Counted from the first letter of the stretch, positions 33,224-56,239 are shown. The stretch is DNA of 64,000 nt from Gymnorhina tibicen (GCA_013399875.1 VXAZ01005694.1:1783331-1847330); one strand, 5' to 3'. The notes: generated by a model not told the origin, from the letters alone. Program-made: numbers and translations.

Positions 33224-33353
33224 TTGGTTCCTAAAGGAGAGGTGTCGCACGGGGTCCTCAGCTGCCAGGGAGATGCTGCTGAGCAAGATGAAAAATAGGA
33301 TCAGGTTGGTGAAAATGTTATCGTTAACGATTCGATGGCAGTGGACACGAAAC
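33224..33353 (-). CDS. CACNA1C: CACNA1C exon 20 (domain III S1)
   Basis: One base plus 43 codons encode [15 protein letters not shown]1 ([20 protein letters not shown]) and the S1-S2 loop ([12 protein letters not shown]). The acceptor is TCTTGCAG and the donor CAA|gtatgc, ending in phase 0 before the exon 21/22 choice. The last residue is glutamine where human CaV1.2, as I recall it, has histidine. Confidence 0.96.
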
Positions 33354-35230
<1,877 letters not shown>

Positions 35231-38200
35231 TTAAAACAGGACGCTGAAAACTTGATGTTCCTTGCCCTTCCTTCCTTGGAGGCAGTGCCCTTTACCCAGT
35301 GCTCACCCTGGCAGACATTGATCTTGTCTCTCTGTGAAACCATTAGTGCTGGTAAACCTACAATATTCCCACAACACTCTCCTCAGATGCTTCACAGTCC
35401 CTTCTGCAAAAAACAAACAAAAAGGCCACTTCTAATGGCTCACTTGAATCTTTCTTGCTGTGGTCTAGATCCATTATCTGTTTTCTTATTTTCCATGGAC
35501 ACAGAAAATTAAAAATCGCCTTCCTCTTGCAGAAAGCTTTTGCATACTTGAGGACCACTATTATGCCTCTGGGAGAATATCTGGTTCCTAGAGAAAACAG
35601 CAGCAGCTTTCCTGAGGTGCTGTGTTCCCCAGGTCTCTGATCACTCTTGCTACTTGCTTCCAGATTATCTGCAGGATTAAGCTGCAGTTGAGGCTGCTCC
35701 AGAGGAGGGCTATATTGCTTGTTATACCTTGTAATGCTATCCTTCCTGTTAAATGTCCTTCATGGAGACTTTTCATTATACTTTGGCATTAATTTGCCAT
35801 CAGTGTCTGATATGCACAAAGCACTGATTATTTACCACAGAGCAACAGTCTGGCCTGTCACTCCCCGCTCTGCATTTCTGCTGCTGACAGTTCCCAAAAG
35901 GGGCACTTAGAACTCATCCTTACTGAAGGGCATCTTTTTCTCTTCTGACCAGTCCTCCAGTTTATCAAGATTGTTTTACTTCTATTTGTGAGGATCTCCA
36001 TGGAGCTGCTGGCACATCTGGAACCATGTCTGGATGAGCACGTGTGTGCCCCAGAACAAACAGGGAGCATATGCACATTAACTTACACTGATCAGAAAGT
36101 CTTAAAATTGTCCCCTTCTAAAATTTAGTGGGGGCAAGATTAGAAAGATGGGAATGAGGCCGAGACTCTTGAACCTGGTACCTATGGAGCACATCTCCAG
36201 GCAGATCAGTGAGCAACCTCAAGATAGGAAATGAGAGATGAAGGCTAAGTAGTACGTGGAAGAGAAGCTCCTGCCTTTGAGGATTTCTTCTACCTGCTGA
36301 AGTCAGATGTTGTTTTGTAAATGACATGATAAGATTTTGCTACTTTAAAGATCCCAATCCTTTCACTTAATCAGCAAGACAGGAAAAAAAAACTTTAAGA
36401 AAGGAGCCTGACATGTTAGATACAACTGATTCATCTTCCAGGCACTGCAAAGGAGGGAACTCTAATTAAAAGGTTCATCTTGAGTCCATAAAGGGAGATA
36501 AGTTCCAGGAACGGTGTTCCTTTAGGGTGAGGTACTGTACTTGATCTGGTTACAGGACACATCAGAAAGAACAGATGAATCAGCACAGATCCTGATCTAG
36601 ACATCAGAGAGAGGAGAAAAATGCCCTTTTTGAATGCATGCCATTATTACATGCAGATAGGATTCTTTCTTTACACTTCCAGCATCAAGAGTTCAGCTCA
36701 AATTTGCTTGATAGATCTTTGCATAAATGTTTGAGCTGGTACATAGAGTTTGTACTTTTTAAGCCTATTTTTTAACAGCTCAGTTTTACGTGTAATATAT
36801 TTCATAATACTCTTTTTACAGGCTTTATTAGTAAAAGAAACATCTTTCAGAAGTACTTTTTTACATAGGACTTGTAAAATAGGTGTTAATGTTAATGCAC
36901 ATGTTTATGTAATAAAACCATACTTTGCACTTGCACCTTTTATCTACGGGTTTCAGAGTAGGCTGACAAAGAGTAAGGTATGCAAATTCTTTTTCTTCTT
37001 TAACAGGCCAGAAAACCAATGCCTGGGATCGTGTGGGATATTTGAAACTCTTACTTAAGAAGAGTATTCTGGGTCCCTGCTCTGCGCCTTCAATGTGAGA
37101 TCATTCTTCTTTTATTACTCAGAGGATTGCTTAAAATGCACTTTTAAAGGGGCATGGAACAATGCCTCTGGAAAATCGACCCTCAGCAGAAGGATCAGCC
37201 CCATGAAGACCATAAAGAACATTGTTCCTCTCCTCTTTTTCTCGTGTCTGCCATACAGCAAGAAATATATTAATGACTCTGGGAACCAAATACCTTCAGA
37301 CTGAAAAACACATTCAGTTCCTCAGCCATAGTTATAGAACAATGTTCCACTTTTCACTTAGAGTCTAGGGCATAGAAGAGAAGAAATATTGAGGGCCAAA
37401 TCCACAAAGAGTAACATGATTACAGCCTCATCCCAGGTCACCACCCATGCTATCCACCTCCATACAGAAGCAGCACAGCTGCTCACATTTGTAGAAGCAA
37501 ATGTTCTTTGGCTGTGGAGACAAGCACAAACAGGCTACAGTGCAGCATCAGAGAGAAATTCGATGATGGGGAGGTTTTTTTTTACTGTACAAAGACCAGA
37601 ACTCTCCTATAAGGACATTATTTTTCTTCAAGCCCCCATGAATCATCCCAAGCTTTTACTTCCATTTGACGTTCCGAATTCTTTGTCTATTTCTGTGCTG
37701 GACTGCAAGGCTAGCTCCCTGTCTTCCTATAATAAACATATCATCATAATAATCCTTCTAGTGTAGACAAATCTCTGGGAGAACTAGTGTGTCCTTCCCA
37801 AAGAGGGGTGAGGTGACCTGAGGAGCTGCGAGTGTTCTGGGGCCAAGGAGCAACACTGTGTGGCAAACAGAGTCGGGAGAGGTTGTTGAGAAAACTGGTT
37901 TAAGGAGCAGAAACCAATCAGAGAATGAGCAAGGCAGGTTAGGAAAGACCCTACCTTGTTAGGAAAAACAAATGAAGTGACCAATCTAAATGGTTTCTGA
38001 ACACTGAATTATGGTGAATGATGTTTTCAGAGGACGGACAGTCGTGGGAAGGCCACAGGCACTGACAGCTTAAATCATAAACAGAAAATGGGCAGAACAA
38101 GCTGGCTGCATCTAAGAAGCAATAGGATGTTTTGTTTCACTGAAAGCACAGCTGAAAATGGATCCATGTGCAAGCTGCAGGAAAAAGTGCTCCCAGATGG

Positions 38201-39451
38201 GCTGGATGTGGCTGCACAGCATCTCCTGCAGCACAGCCGGACTGGTCAGCAATCAGCAGGAAGGAGACTGGACTGGTCAGACGTCCACAAGGGAGCTGGA
38301 CAGGCGAACGTGTGGGGATTGGGAAACCCTTGCTTGCTAGTGCTGGGGAAAGCCTTGAGGCCTTGCTCTCCAAAACCAGCTGCACGAGGCAGAGGTGACC
38401 TGTCACATCAGCTCTGAGAGCACCTTGGTGTTTCTGGGCTTTATCCAGCAGCGTGGAACAGATGAGTGTGGTAAACCTCATCTGATAAGGGGTTTACAAA
38501 ACTTTACTGCATCTGAGCCTTGTGGTTGGCTTCCACAAAGTCTGAGGGATGCGGATTTTGTGAGCTGTTAGAGATCATCTTCACCCTTCACAAAGAACTG
38601 ATAAACAATTCAGGGAACAGGCCTGTTTAGAAATGGCATCAATGCCGTACCATGGCAAGTAACCAGGACGGTGTCCCTTTGCATTTCTAGTAGGAGACAG
38701 GAGAAAACCTGATAAGCCATTCAAATTTTAGGTTGTGTTCAAAAGTATGTTCAGCCAGGGACTGGCACCCCTAGGCAGGCATTAAAAGCGTTTTCACTTA
38801 ATTTTCCTCACTCTATGCATGGCTGCATGACAAAAAAATGTAGATGTAGTTTTTTGTTTTATATATTTCATTTATAAGCTATTATTTCTAAGCTACCTAC
38901 AGAAAGTAAATAAACCCCGATTCTATTAGCAGTAGACTTAAAATGGACATTCAGGTGACTGCTCCTTCACTTGAAAAAAATGTAATGGCCTGCAAATCCA
39001 AGCCAGCTGAGAAACAGAAACAAAACTGTATCAAGCTGTTTTAATTTGTGCTTCTTACTAAAGACTCCTGCAAACCCCTTAGCAACTGGGGATGTGTGTC
39101 CAGTAAGTGCCTGTGCCTGCAGAGGTGATGGGAAGATTAAACCCAGAGTGACCTGCCTCAGGCAGTGTTAAAGCAGTATTGTACAGAGTTAGAACCACAC
39201 TCTATTCCTGATAAATTGGCTACAAATAGGGAAGAATACAAGTACTGCATATGTGAGGACTTCTTGTACTGAAAATCAAATGCAATGAACAGTTTTCCAT
39301 TTTGCTTACCTGAAACTCTCGTCCATCTACTCAAAATGAGCTCTTGTGTTCTTTTTTTACCCTATCAAATCAACCTATTTTCAGACATTTATTTATTGGG
39401 AATCATGGGATAGAAGAGAAAATGGTTTATAGCCTATTATAGCCTGTTACA

Positions 39452-40960
39452 TAATCACAGAAACACAGAAGAGGGGAGCGGGGAAGGATCACAAAAGGCC
39501 CTCTGGTCCATGCCTCTGCCAAGCCAGGTTCAGGTAATTGTTACATCTAAGCCTTTTCTGGGAGACATTTTTCTGACCTGTCCTTAACAACCTTCAGCGA
39601 TGCTGGGCTTCCACAACCGTCTCTGTGAACTTTTCCAGCCTCACCATTAGAAACTTCTCTCTGCTGTGAATCTTTAGTCTGTTACTTCATGGTGGAGGAA
39701 ATTCTCCTCCTACCTGTAGAAGTTTTTTATATATTTGAAGCCGTTTCTCCTGCCTTTCTTTCCTAAGTCAAATGACCAAGGTTCATTCGGTCTTAGTCCT
39801 TGCTAGCTACTAGCATTGCTTTCACCGTTCTCTTCTATACTCCTTCTAATTCAGCCCCACTTCTCTTAATCAGAGCACCCAGAATGGGATGTGATATTCC
39901 AGTGGAGATCAATGGTGAACACAATAAAGCAATTGCTTTGCTCTGATTAGCTTTCACTGACCAGTTAAAACAAACCCATAACTGGACAAAAGGGTCATGT
40001 TCTCTCTGCTTATAAATCTCACAGCTTGCTTGCCTCTTCAAAGACAGCAAACTGTTGCTGACATCTGTTGAGCTTGTGATCATAAGATTCAGATCCTTTT
40101 CTCAAGGACTGTTACCTAACTAGCTGTCACCTAAGATCCTTTATTTGTGAATTGTTTATTCCTGTCTATGTGTAGAGCCTGGCACTTTCAATTTTATTTA
40201 GACCATTTATCCAGGACCTCAGGAGCTCTTTGAATTCTAATGCTGCCCTCCAGCATGCTTCTTGTCCTTCCTAGCTTCGTGTCATCTACAAATGTAATAA
40301 GCATATTGCCTCTTCCATCATTCAGGTCATTAACAATGAACTGAACTGAACTCTAGACAGGCTTTTGGGTTGTACAAACTCACTTGGGCTATCACTGCTC
40401 TCCCCAGAAAGGGTTTGATCATTTCTCTCCCGACCATCTAGACTGTACTTTTCTAGTCAGCTTATGAGAGCACTCTAAGAGACAGTCAAAAGCCTTAGCA
40501 AAGTTAAAGAATGTGACATCTACTTCTTTTCTCCTTTCTACAAGTGTTTTCAGCCCCTTTTAGAAGAAAATAAGGGTGGTTTGGTGTGATTTGCTCTTGG
40601 CAAGTCTATGTTGGCTGCTAGTCATCTCCTTATCTTGTGGCCATATACTTTGTTTAATCCTTTGTTCCAGCACTTTTCCGAGAATGGAAGTTGAACTGAC
40701 TAGCTCCAACCCCATCCCCCATCCAGGATCTCTTGAACACTGTTAAAAGTTCTAAGATTTCTTCAACCAATCTTTCAAGCACCTGAGAATGAAGTTAATT
40801 AGGCCCACCTGACTTGAAAACCAGCCTAATGCTACAGCTTGTTTCTTGCACTTCTAGGCTGAGATCTTGTGCCTTTAGAGTTATGTTAATGTCACACAGT
40901 CCTTTTTGATCAGAAAACAGTGCAAAAATGCATTCAGCCCTTTCCCTTTCATGACTACCT
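39452..40960 (-). mobile_element. Long diverged CR1-type LINE fragment (reverse-transcriptase region)
   Basis: About 1.5 kb reads as reversed CR1. It opens with ATCACAGAAACACAGAAGAG and GGCCCTCTGGTCCATGCCTC. Further in come reversed ORF2 phrases such as GTGTCATCTACAAATGTAAT, then AGTCAAAAGCCTTAGCAAAG and CAAGTCTATGTTGGCTGCTA. It is heavily mutated and in the same direction as CACNA1C. Confidence 0.75.
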
Positions 40961-41044
40961 GTTGTGAGACTCCCCTGACCACTGAGCGCTGAAAAAGCAC
41001 ACTGAAAACAGTGTCATATGCATATTTTCAAATAGGGAGATTTT

Positions 41045-41114
41045 TATATGATTTCATTCTCTGTAAAGCTCTGTGTTTTGCAATAAAGAGCTTTACAGAG
41101 AACCAAATCAAATA
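41045..41114. repeat. Long near-perfect hairpin in intron 18
   Basis: Arms TTCTCTGTAAAGCTCT (41057-41072) and AGAGCTTTACAGAGAA (41087-41102) are perfect 16-nt complements. Outside them, after a 2x2 mismatch, TGATTT (41049-41054) pairs with AAATCA (41105-41110). Inside, four more pairs close a TTGC loop in the plus-strand RNA. The whole is about 70 nt. It could be a small-RNA precursor, a foldback element or a splicing structure. It lies about 190 nt after the exon 18 donor. Confidence 0.85.
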
Positions 41115-41294
41115 TGACTGATCAGTACAGGGGCTGCAGAGGACCGAGTCCACGCCTGTGGAAACACAGGCAAGCCCATCATCCTGTCCCACCATGAAAG
41201 CTTTTCCAGCATACCTGCTACCACCACGTGGCTTTGTGTGCATTGGCAGCTGGAGCTTCTGGTGAGTGAGGGATACAAAGAAGGAGATGCATAC

Positions 41295-41364
41295 CTGGTG
41301 CTTCTGTTGTGGGGTAAGGGCTCTTTTCTTCGTTTTCGTTGGGCTGATAATCATCCACATTGAT
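41295..41364 (-). CDS. CACNA1C: CACNA1C exon 18 (II-III linker)
   Basis: Twenty-three codons ([20 protein letters not shown], then EAP) plus one base continue the acidic II-III linker; the human counterpart reads INMDD. The acceptor is CTGTCAG and the donor CAG|gtatgc. The single trailing base pairs with the two leading bases of exon 19, whose acceptor is ambiguous (CAGCAG), so the junction residue is either an extra alanine or absent. Confidence 0.94.
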
Positions 41365-41491
41365 CTGACAGAAACGGAAGGAGAAGCATCAAAGCCTTTG
41401 TCTGATAAAGCGGAGAGTTTCCATCCCCTAAGAAAGCCAAGCTGTTCATGCCACCACTGCACAGAGCATGCTGGCTGGCAGCAGACCTTAC
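41365..41491 (-). other. Intron 17 (127 nt)
   Basis: Short intron between II-III linker exons 17 and 18; only splice signals seen. Confidence 0.9.
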
Positions 41492-41612
41492 CTTGGTAGC
41501 AGGCGGGGATTCTCCATCAGCAGTGATCGATTTCAGCTCGATTTTCTCCTCCTTTGTCTCTTCCTCCACAGCTGTTTTTTCCATCTCCTGTTTCTTTTCG
41601 GGACTAGCAGTC
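41492..41612 (-). CDS. CACNA1C: CACNA1C exon 17 (II-III linker)
   Basis: One base plus forty codons encode a charged, probably flexible part of the cytoplasmic II-III linker: [12 protein letters not shown], then a glutamate/lysine run, then [17 protein letters not shown]. The [10 protein letters not shown] segment is diagnostic for CaV1.2. The acceptor is TTGCTAG and the donor AAG|gtaagg, ending in phase 0. Exon 18 follows after an intron of only 127 nt. Confidence 0.96.
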
Positions 41613-42678
41613 CTAGCAATTTGACAAGATAAAAACCGAAGAGTTACAAAGGTGGAAAGCTGCTTCCCCGTCAGGGAACTCCATGCAGTACAGCACACAC
41701 CATGAGAACAATCAGCTGGCTTGCATCTCTGTTCTGAGTTCAGCTTCCATACCAGTGGCTCCACCTTGTCCTCATCTGCAGGCAAAGGCAGAGGCTCTGA
41801 TCTATTTTTTACAAAGTGTCCTTTATTTTGCAGCTTTCTCAGTGGCACGTGTTTGTGTGTGTGTTTGTGCAAACGCATATTTTAGGTCTGTCAGCAGAGA
41901 TCTCTTTGCTCACCCAATGACAAAGGCATGGACCATTTTCAACCCGTATCTTGTGAACTTCCAACTACACTGCCTGCAAATGTTTTGCCCCTCACTGCAC
42001 CCCTAGAGTGAGGGAAATCTGCTGAGTTGCATGCAGGATGAAGCAGAAAGATGTGCACAAGAGATCCCCTCCAAGCAGCCTGGAAGACAGTGAATAGAAA
42101 TAAGCAGTGAGGAGAGGCTTCCCCGCTGCTGGCAGCTGGGAATGACAGAGAAGCTCCTTATCCAGCTTGTACCGCTTAAGTGTCTGCAGAAACACTAAAA
42201 GAACTGGCAAGAGAAGAACAGCATGTGGCATGAAAAGAAAAAGAAGCTGCTAAATCTCATCATGGGAATGACAGAAAATATGCCTCGTGGCCCAAAGCAA
42301 TCAGAAGATAGTAGGGAGATTCAAATGGGATTGACACCATTTCACACTCAGTCTCTGCTGATGCTCTGAAAGCTCATCAGTAACCCAGACTTCCTTTCCT
42401 CTGCTCACATTGCTGCAGCTGGGGGGACTCCCAGCCCACAACACTTTCTTTTCTTACAGTTGGAATTCCTCTGCATAAAAATTTATATATACATAATTCC
42501 ATATATAATCACGTTAATCACATATGTAATCGACACACATGCAGACAAGTTATATATATCACATATACACACACACGTATGAATAGGAATAATATACATA
42601 TATATATATGTATATATATGCTGTGTGTAGTTACACTCACAGGAACGTGTGCAGAGAGGTGTATGCAAATGGATTTAC
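41613..42678 (-). other. Intron 16 (1.07 kb)
   Basis: Non-coding. Its first 200 nt include the TA-rich microsatellite at about 42479-42622; a short GT-rich run lies near 41851. Confidence 0.85.
42479..42622. repeat. TA/TATACA microsatellite
   Basis: Degenerate TATATA, ACATA and CACACA runs, with the longest TATATATAT blocks at 42596-42618. It begins about 55 nt from the exon 16 donor. Confidence 0.85.
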
Positions 42679-42793
42679 CTAGCTAGCTTCTTCCTTTCTT
42701 TTTCCTCTTCCTCCTCTTTCTGTGCGGATGTTAAGCTCTCAGCATCAGCAAGGTTGTCCACAGCAATGGCCAAAAATACATTCAGCAGGATAT
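42679..42793 (-). CDS. CACNA1C: CACNA1C exon 16 (end of IIS6, start of II-III linker)
   Basis: Thirty-seven full codons finish the inner pore helix IIS6 ([20 protein letters not shown]) and enter the cytoplasmic II-III linker with a charged run ([17 protein letters not shown]). The acceptor is CAAACAG, the donor TAG|gtaaat, and the phase is two leading and two trailing bases, giving arginine at the exon 17 junction (A-R-T-A-S-P). A TA-rich microsatellite starts about 55 nt downstream of the donor. Confidence 0.96.
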
Positions 42794-51588
<8,795 letters not shown>

Positions 51589-51814
51589 CTTGTGATTTTA
51601 AATATTCTTAGGAGTCTGACACATCTCAGAACCGAAATGCCCAGCGGTGACATGATCTTCGTCTCCACCAGGATGGTTTCCAGGATGCCTCCGCACACAA
51701 TGAAACAGTCAAAGCGGTTGAAGAGGGACACAAAATAGGCCTGGAGACCAAGGCTGTACATCTTCAGCAGCATCTCTGCCGTGAAAAGAGCTAGCAGCAC
51801 CTTGTTGGCGGTGT
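51589..51814 (-). CDS. CACNA1C: CACNA1C exon 13 (domain II S2-S4 voltage sensor)
   Basis: Seventy-four full codons cover IIS2 ([19 protein letters not shown]), IIS3 ([16 protein letters not shown]) and most of IIS4 ([20 protein letters not shown]), whose regularly spaced arginines and lysine sense voltage. The phase is two leading and two trailing bases, and the junction with exon 14 reads T-R-Y-W-N-S. Both splice sites are weak: the acceptor ends ATGAG with G at -3, and the donor is AAG|gtactt. A second AG|gtac donor lies exactly 60 nt downstream in an open in-frame stretch (see findings). Confidence 0.95.
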
Positions 51815-52620
51815 CTCATGAAAAACAAAAAGAAACAGGTTAAGGAAACTTAGTCAAAAGATCACCACAACTAATCATTGGCCCTTGCTTCTAAGAAAGC
51901 ATTTTAAGGATCAGTCTTAAAAGTTAACTTCGTATAAGCTCGGGTCAGAAAATGAACTTGGAAAGCGTGGGCATCTCATTCACAGAAATGTTTCAGCAAG
52001 ATGGTTACAGCAATTCCTGTGTGCTGCACGTACAGCTGCAATGTGTTACACAACCTCCAGTGGCAGGGACACGCCTTCCTGTGCACAACCTGCCTTCACG
52101 CCCGTCATCTGCAGAGGAGAGTGGGAATAGAAGAGCTGCTGTGCTACCTACTGTTGCTTAATTAAGCCTTTTCAGCTGCTCTCACCTCCAGAGAGAATTC
52201 AGCTGTTCTGCAGACAGAAGAACTTCACAAATCACTCTTCATCACCTCCCTAATAATTAGAATTTATCATAAATGCCACTTCGGGGGAAACCTTGGACAA
52301 TGTGGGGCTCCCCGTAGCTATCCATAAATTGGGAATCCAGTTGCTGCAAATATAAATTTAGCATAAACTCCTGATCTCACTTCCACCCAGTGGAACACTG
52401 CTTTGGCTGGTATTTACATTTTTCCTGTAACTTCTCCCACCGCAGGCCTATAAGTTTATTATAGTTAATAATATTATTATTTAAGGTCCTCCACAGACAC
52501 AAGACTGTTTGGAGCTGTGCACACCCTTTTTACATCGTGTGGTTTAATGCTTCAGCTCTTCTCTCGGTTCCCTTTTTTCAACACCGACCGTAATAAACAG
52601 AACCAGCAGCTTGTCCTCAC
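51815..52620 (-). other. Intron 12 (806 nt)
   Basis: Non-coding; no recognised element. Confidence 0.85.
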
Positions 52621-52781
52621 CTTGGACCTCCGTGAGCCAGTCTGGCTGGTTGTAGTGCTCAGAGGCAATGGTGAGGGTGTTGAGAAACACGAGGAAGATC
52701 ACCAGCCAGTAGAAAACATTGGACTTGACAGCAGCACGGCACTTCCTTCTGCAGAATCGATTCCACCGGCGCCAGTAGCGA
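52621..52781 (-). CDS. CACNA1C: CACNA1C exon 12 (domain II S1)
   Basis: This exon encodes 53 full codons: the basic pre-S1 stretch ([19 protein letters not shown]), then the first membrane helix of domain II ([19 protein letters not shown]) and the start of the S1-S2 loop ([14 protein letters not shown]). The acceptor is TTTTTCAAG and the donor is AAG|gtgagg. The phase is one leading and one trailing base, which joins exon 13 as aspartate (Q-D-T-A-N-K). [11 protein letters not shown] is the CaV1.2 form, whereas CaV1.3 has KSVTFYWLVIV here. Confidence 0.96.
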
Positions 52782-54498
52782 CTTGAAAAATTGAAGAAGG
52801 AAAAGTTCCTTTCAGATAGGGATCTTTAGGCTATTGCAACTCTCTGCCAAGGGAGACTCTAGTCTTGATTTATTGTTCAAGAATGGTAGAGAGTGACTCA
52901 AGTTCACCCTGAGAAATACTCTCTCATCTGAATAGACAGCTGTGAACATCCTTCCTTTAACTATAGGAATAAAGTTAGTCCTAAACCAATTTGTAAGAGC
53001 TTCAAGCAATATCTTAATCTGAGTATGACATCCACTGCAGATACACCAAGAGGTTTTTTAGCTCAGTTGCCACAAAAATAAATGTTCTCCTTGTATTTAA
53101 TGCTCGTGGCCTGCGACAGGACCTTGCCCAGCCTCAGGATAGTCAACAGAAAGATTCTCTGTCACATGGAGCTGAAGGATTAAGTCTTTGGAGAGGTGAG
53201 GCCCAATAAAATCCAAAGAACATTTCCAGCATTCAGCAACATTCAGGAGCAAGCCCGATACAAGGGCGCGTTCTGAAAAAAATCCCCAAACCTGGGGGAC
53301 TTCCGCATCTCACCTTCGTGCCTGGAACTAAGGGTACCATTTGCTAATCAAGAGACTTTTTAAAGTTTGCCTTCCATGAACACATCCCCTTGTGTCACTG
53401 ATTTCTCAGGGTAATTACTAACCACAGAAGATATTTAAAGCTAATTACACACCTCCTACTCTTCAGAATTTAACTTGCATAGCAACCAGTTTCCAGGCAA
53501 CACTTGCCACTGTATAATAAATCTAATAGTTTTATATAGACACTACATACATACGTGCGTGTGTCTGAAGTGGCACACACATGCACGATGTTACAGGAGA
53601 GAGAACTTTTCTTGGCTGCTCTTGTCCTGTGAATAATTCTCAGTGGCAAACCACAGGCATGCTTGAGATCAGGGTTCACGTCTATGGCAACTAAAGCCAG
53701 ACAATGTGGACACGATGTGAACAAGAATTTTGCAACAGCATTTTAACAGGTGGGCAAATCTAGGGTGTTTTACCTATGCAGTTTGTAAAGGCACCCTACA
53801 CTGACATTACTCATTGCTCCTTAGGGAAGCGGAAGGACTCCGTCTCTCACTTGCTCCAGTTATTCGGAAAATTCATTTAGTGTTTTTTTATAAAACTGAC
53901 TTTGAATTCAGGGTTAGGGAGGCAGCTGAGCTCCTACTGAAGAGGTAGAAGTGAACCTTAACAACCAAGTTCCGTGAGCTCAGTCGGCCTCTCCAGTGAA
54001 AACCCACAAATGGCCACCTTGGGACTACTTCATTTTTCCAAAAGCTCAAAGTCAACAGAAAACCAAATGCCACCAGAGAAGCTCCCCATGTCCCAGGGTG
54101 AACAGGAGAGTTTCACTAATAGGACGGAAACTTCATCAGTTGAAATATTTACAATCAAGCAAAGCAGAGCAGTGCAACAAAGAGAGCCTTGAGCTGACAG
54201 GGCTGATGTTGGTGGATGTAGGACAATTATGGGGTTGAACTGGCTTTTTATTTCTGATTTTATATTTTGTGGTTTGAGATACATAGGTAGCATAGATAGG
54301 TACTTCAGTAGTCAGTAGTCCCTGTGACTTATTTTAGTATGAAACTAAGAAAAACAATCTTGATTTATGACTAAAATCTGACATATTTACCAGGATCTCC
54401 TAGAATCACCACTGTATCCCAGAGATGCTGGTGTAAACCACTTCAGAAAAGGACAAAAACAGTAGAAAGGAGGAGAAACAAGAGTCAGTTTTACTTAC
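52782..54498 (-). other. Intron 11 (1.7 kb)
   Basis: Non-coding; no recognised element. Confidence 0.8.
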
Positions 54499-54525
54499 CT
54501 AAATTTTGATTTTGAGATCCGATGC
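54499..54525 (-). CDS. CACNA1C: CACNA1C exon 11 (27-nt microexon, end of I-II linker)
   Basis: This microexon lies between a CTTTCAG acceptor and a gtaagt donor. It completes one codon, encodes HRISKSKF and leaves two bases that with exon 12 make the following serine. The matching human stretch is the basic end of the cytoplasmic I-II linker just before IIS1. Only phase and the protein match support so short an exon, but both fit: one leading base, eight codons, two trailing bases, then S-RYWRRWN in exon 12. The exon number comes from counting back from exon 21. Confidence 0.85.
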   Translation of the reverse strand, partial: ASDLKIKI

Positions 54526-56239
54526 CTGAAAGACAAGAATTGCCATTAGAATCTCTGAAGCTGTCCCATACTTCCCGTCTTTTGTGAAAATAGCAATAGA
54601 AAGAAACAAAGTTAAGCTCACTGCACTTTTAAATCCACGCTGGCTTCCCCTTGAATCTGTTGTAAGACAGTGTAGGCACTGGGCATGGCTAGAATTCCCC
54701 AATACCCAAATCTTGTGTTTTGGTGGGACTCATGAAGCAGAAGTCATGCCATGGTGGGATTCTACCACCTACAGATACCAGTGAACTAGATTTTCTCTTG
54801 GGTGAAAGGCAGGCCTAATGCTAGGGGCACTCTACAGCTGCTACCAGATTTATGTCTTAAGTATGGCTATTTAAAAAAAATTTTAATCACTTTTTTTTTC
54901 TTATATTAAAATATGTATGACTTTCTACAGACAGACTTGTTCCTTTCACACATCACCTGTCACTTCAGCATATATAAGCACATTAGGAAACAATAAAATA
55001 ATGGTGAAAATAATGCTTTTTTTTTTCAGCAATTGAAGGAAAAACAGTGCATGGCAAATATTTTCAAACTTGGGTACTAACACTTATTTGTCTTGCTTAT
55101 CTATGTAAGCTGGTTTGCATTCAAATGGGTCTGTACAATAACAGATTCTGTTGCTATCAACGAGATTTTGAGAATTAGGCATTCCTGAAAATTTGGCTGT
55201 ATTCCCACTACATACGTGTTTAAATATCTAATTCCATGCATTTGGATTTATTCACCTAAATAATCTCATAAATCTTATATGAGAAGTCACAGGCAAAGCT
55301 AGAAATAGGCCCCAGCTCTTTAACCACTACCCTGCTCTGCTTGACGCACGTCCTGTAAGGCCTTTGAACACTTTGGCTGCCTTTTGGTAAATCCATAGTG
55401 GTGCACAGAGAGAAATAAATGTATGTAGATACAACGGCGTGAGTCAGAGGTGATTTAGGAAGCTGCAAAATTAACTACCAATACCATCAGAAACGAGAGT
55501 CTGGGGAATGACTGCGAGCAGAGTACTTCTGCCGGGTTGAAGCATTGCTTAGGGTTCCCTCTATGACGGGAAGTGAGTCATTGTTGACAACAGGCAGCAG
55601 AGGCCTTGCTGCACTGCCTTGAAATTGGATTCGCTGTCAGTAGAGATGGGAGAATGTAATTCTCCAGGCATCTAACACTGCTCGCTGTAGCAGCCCTAAC
55701 AATGGTCCTGCCCCTGCTTGAGGACATCAGTTACCGACACGGGATCAGCGATAGGTCGGGTTCCTTGTGTGGAACAGGTTTTAGTCAGGGCAACTTTTCA
55801 CCAGCAGATGGGCCGAGCCACAAGAAAGAAAAAAGTCTTTGCACCAAATACATCATTCCTGCCATGTCACAGGCAGCTTGTCTAGGCCACACACCGGGCA
55901 GCAGTGAGGTTACAGACACGTGCAAGACTCTTGAGGAAGAAGAAATAATGTGCTGGGCAGAGCGGAATGCTAAATTATGCTGCAGACACAAAGCAAACTC
56001 TAGCAAGGACTCCAAGTGAAGCACCTACAAAGCACATCCTTACTGTGAAAGCTATCCCAGTTTCTCACTGAGAATTCTGGCTTGATAATCACTACCTACG
56101 GACTGTAATGGATCGGATTTACAGGCAACAGGAAAGAAGGCTCAAAGACGGGAAGTGAAAAGATGGAAAAATCACAAGGAAGCAGAAAGCTGAGCACTGG
56201 AAAGGAGGTGGTGAGGATTTTGATAGGAAAAGTTTGGCA

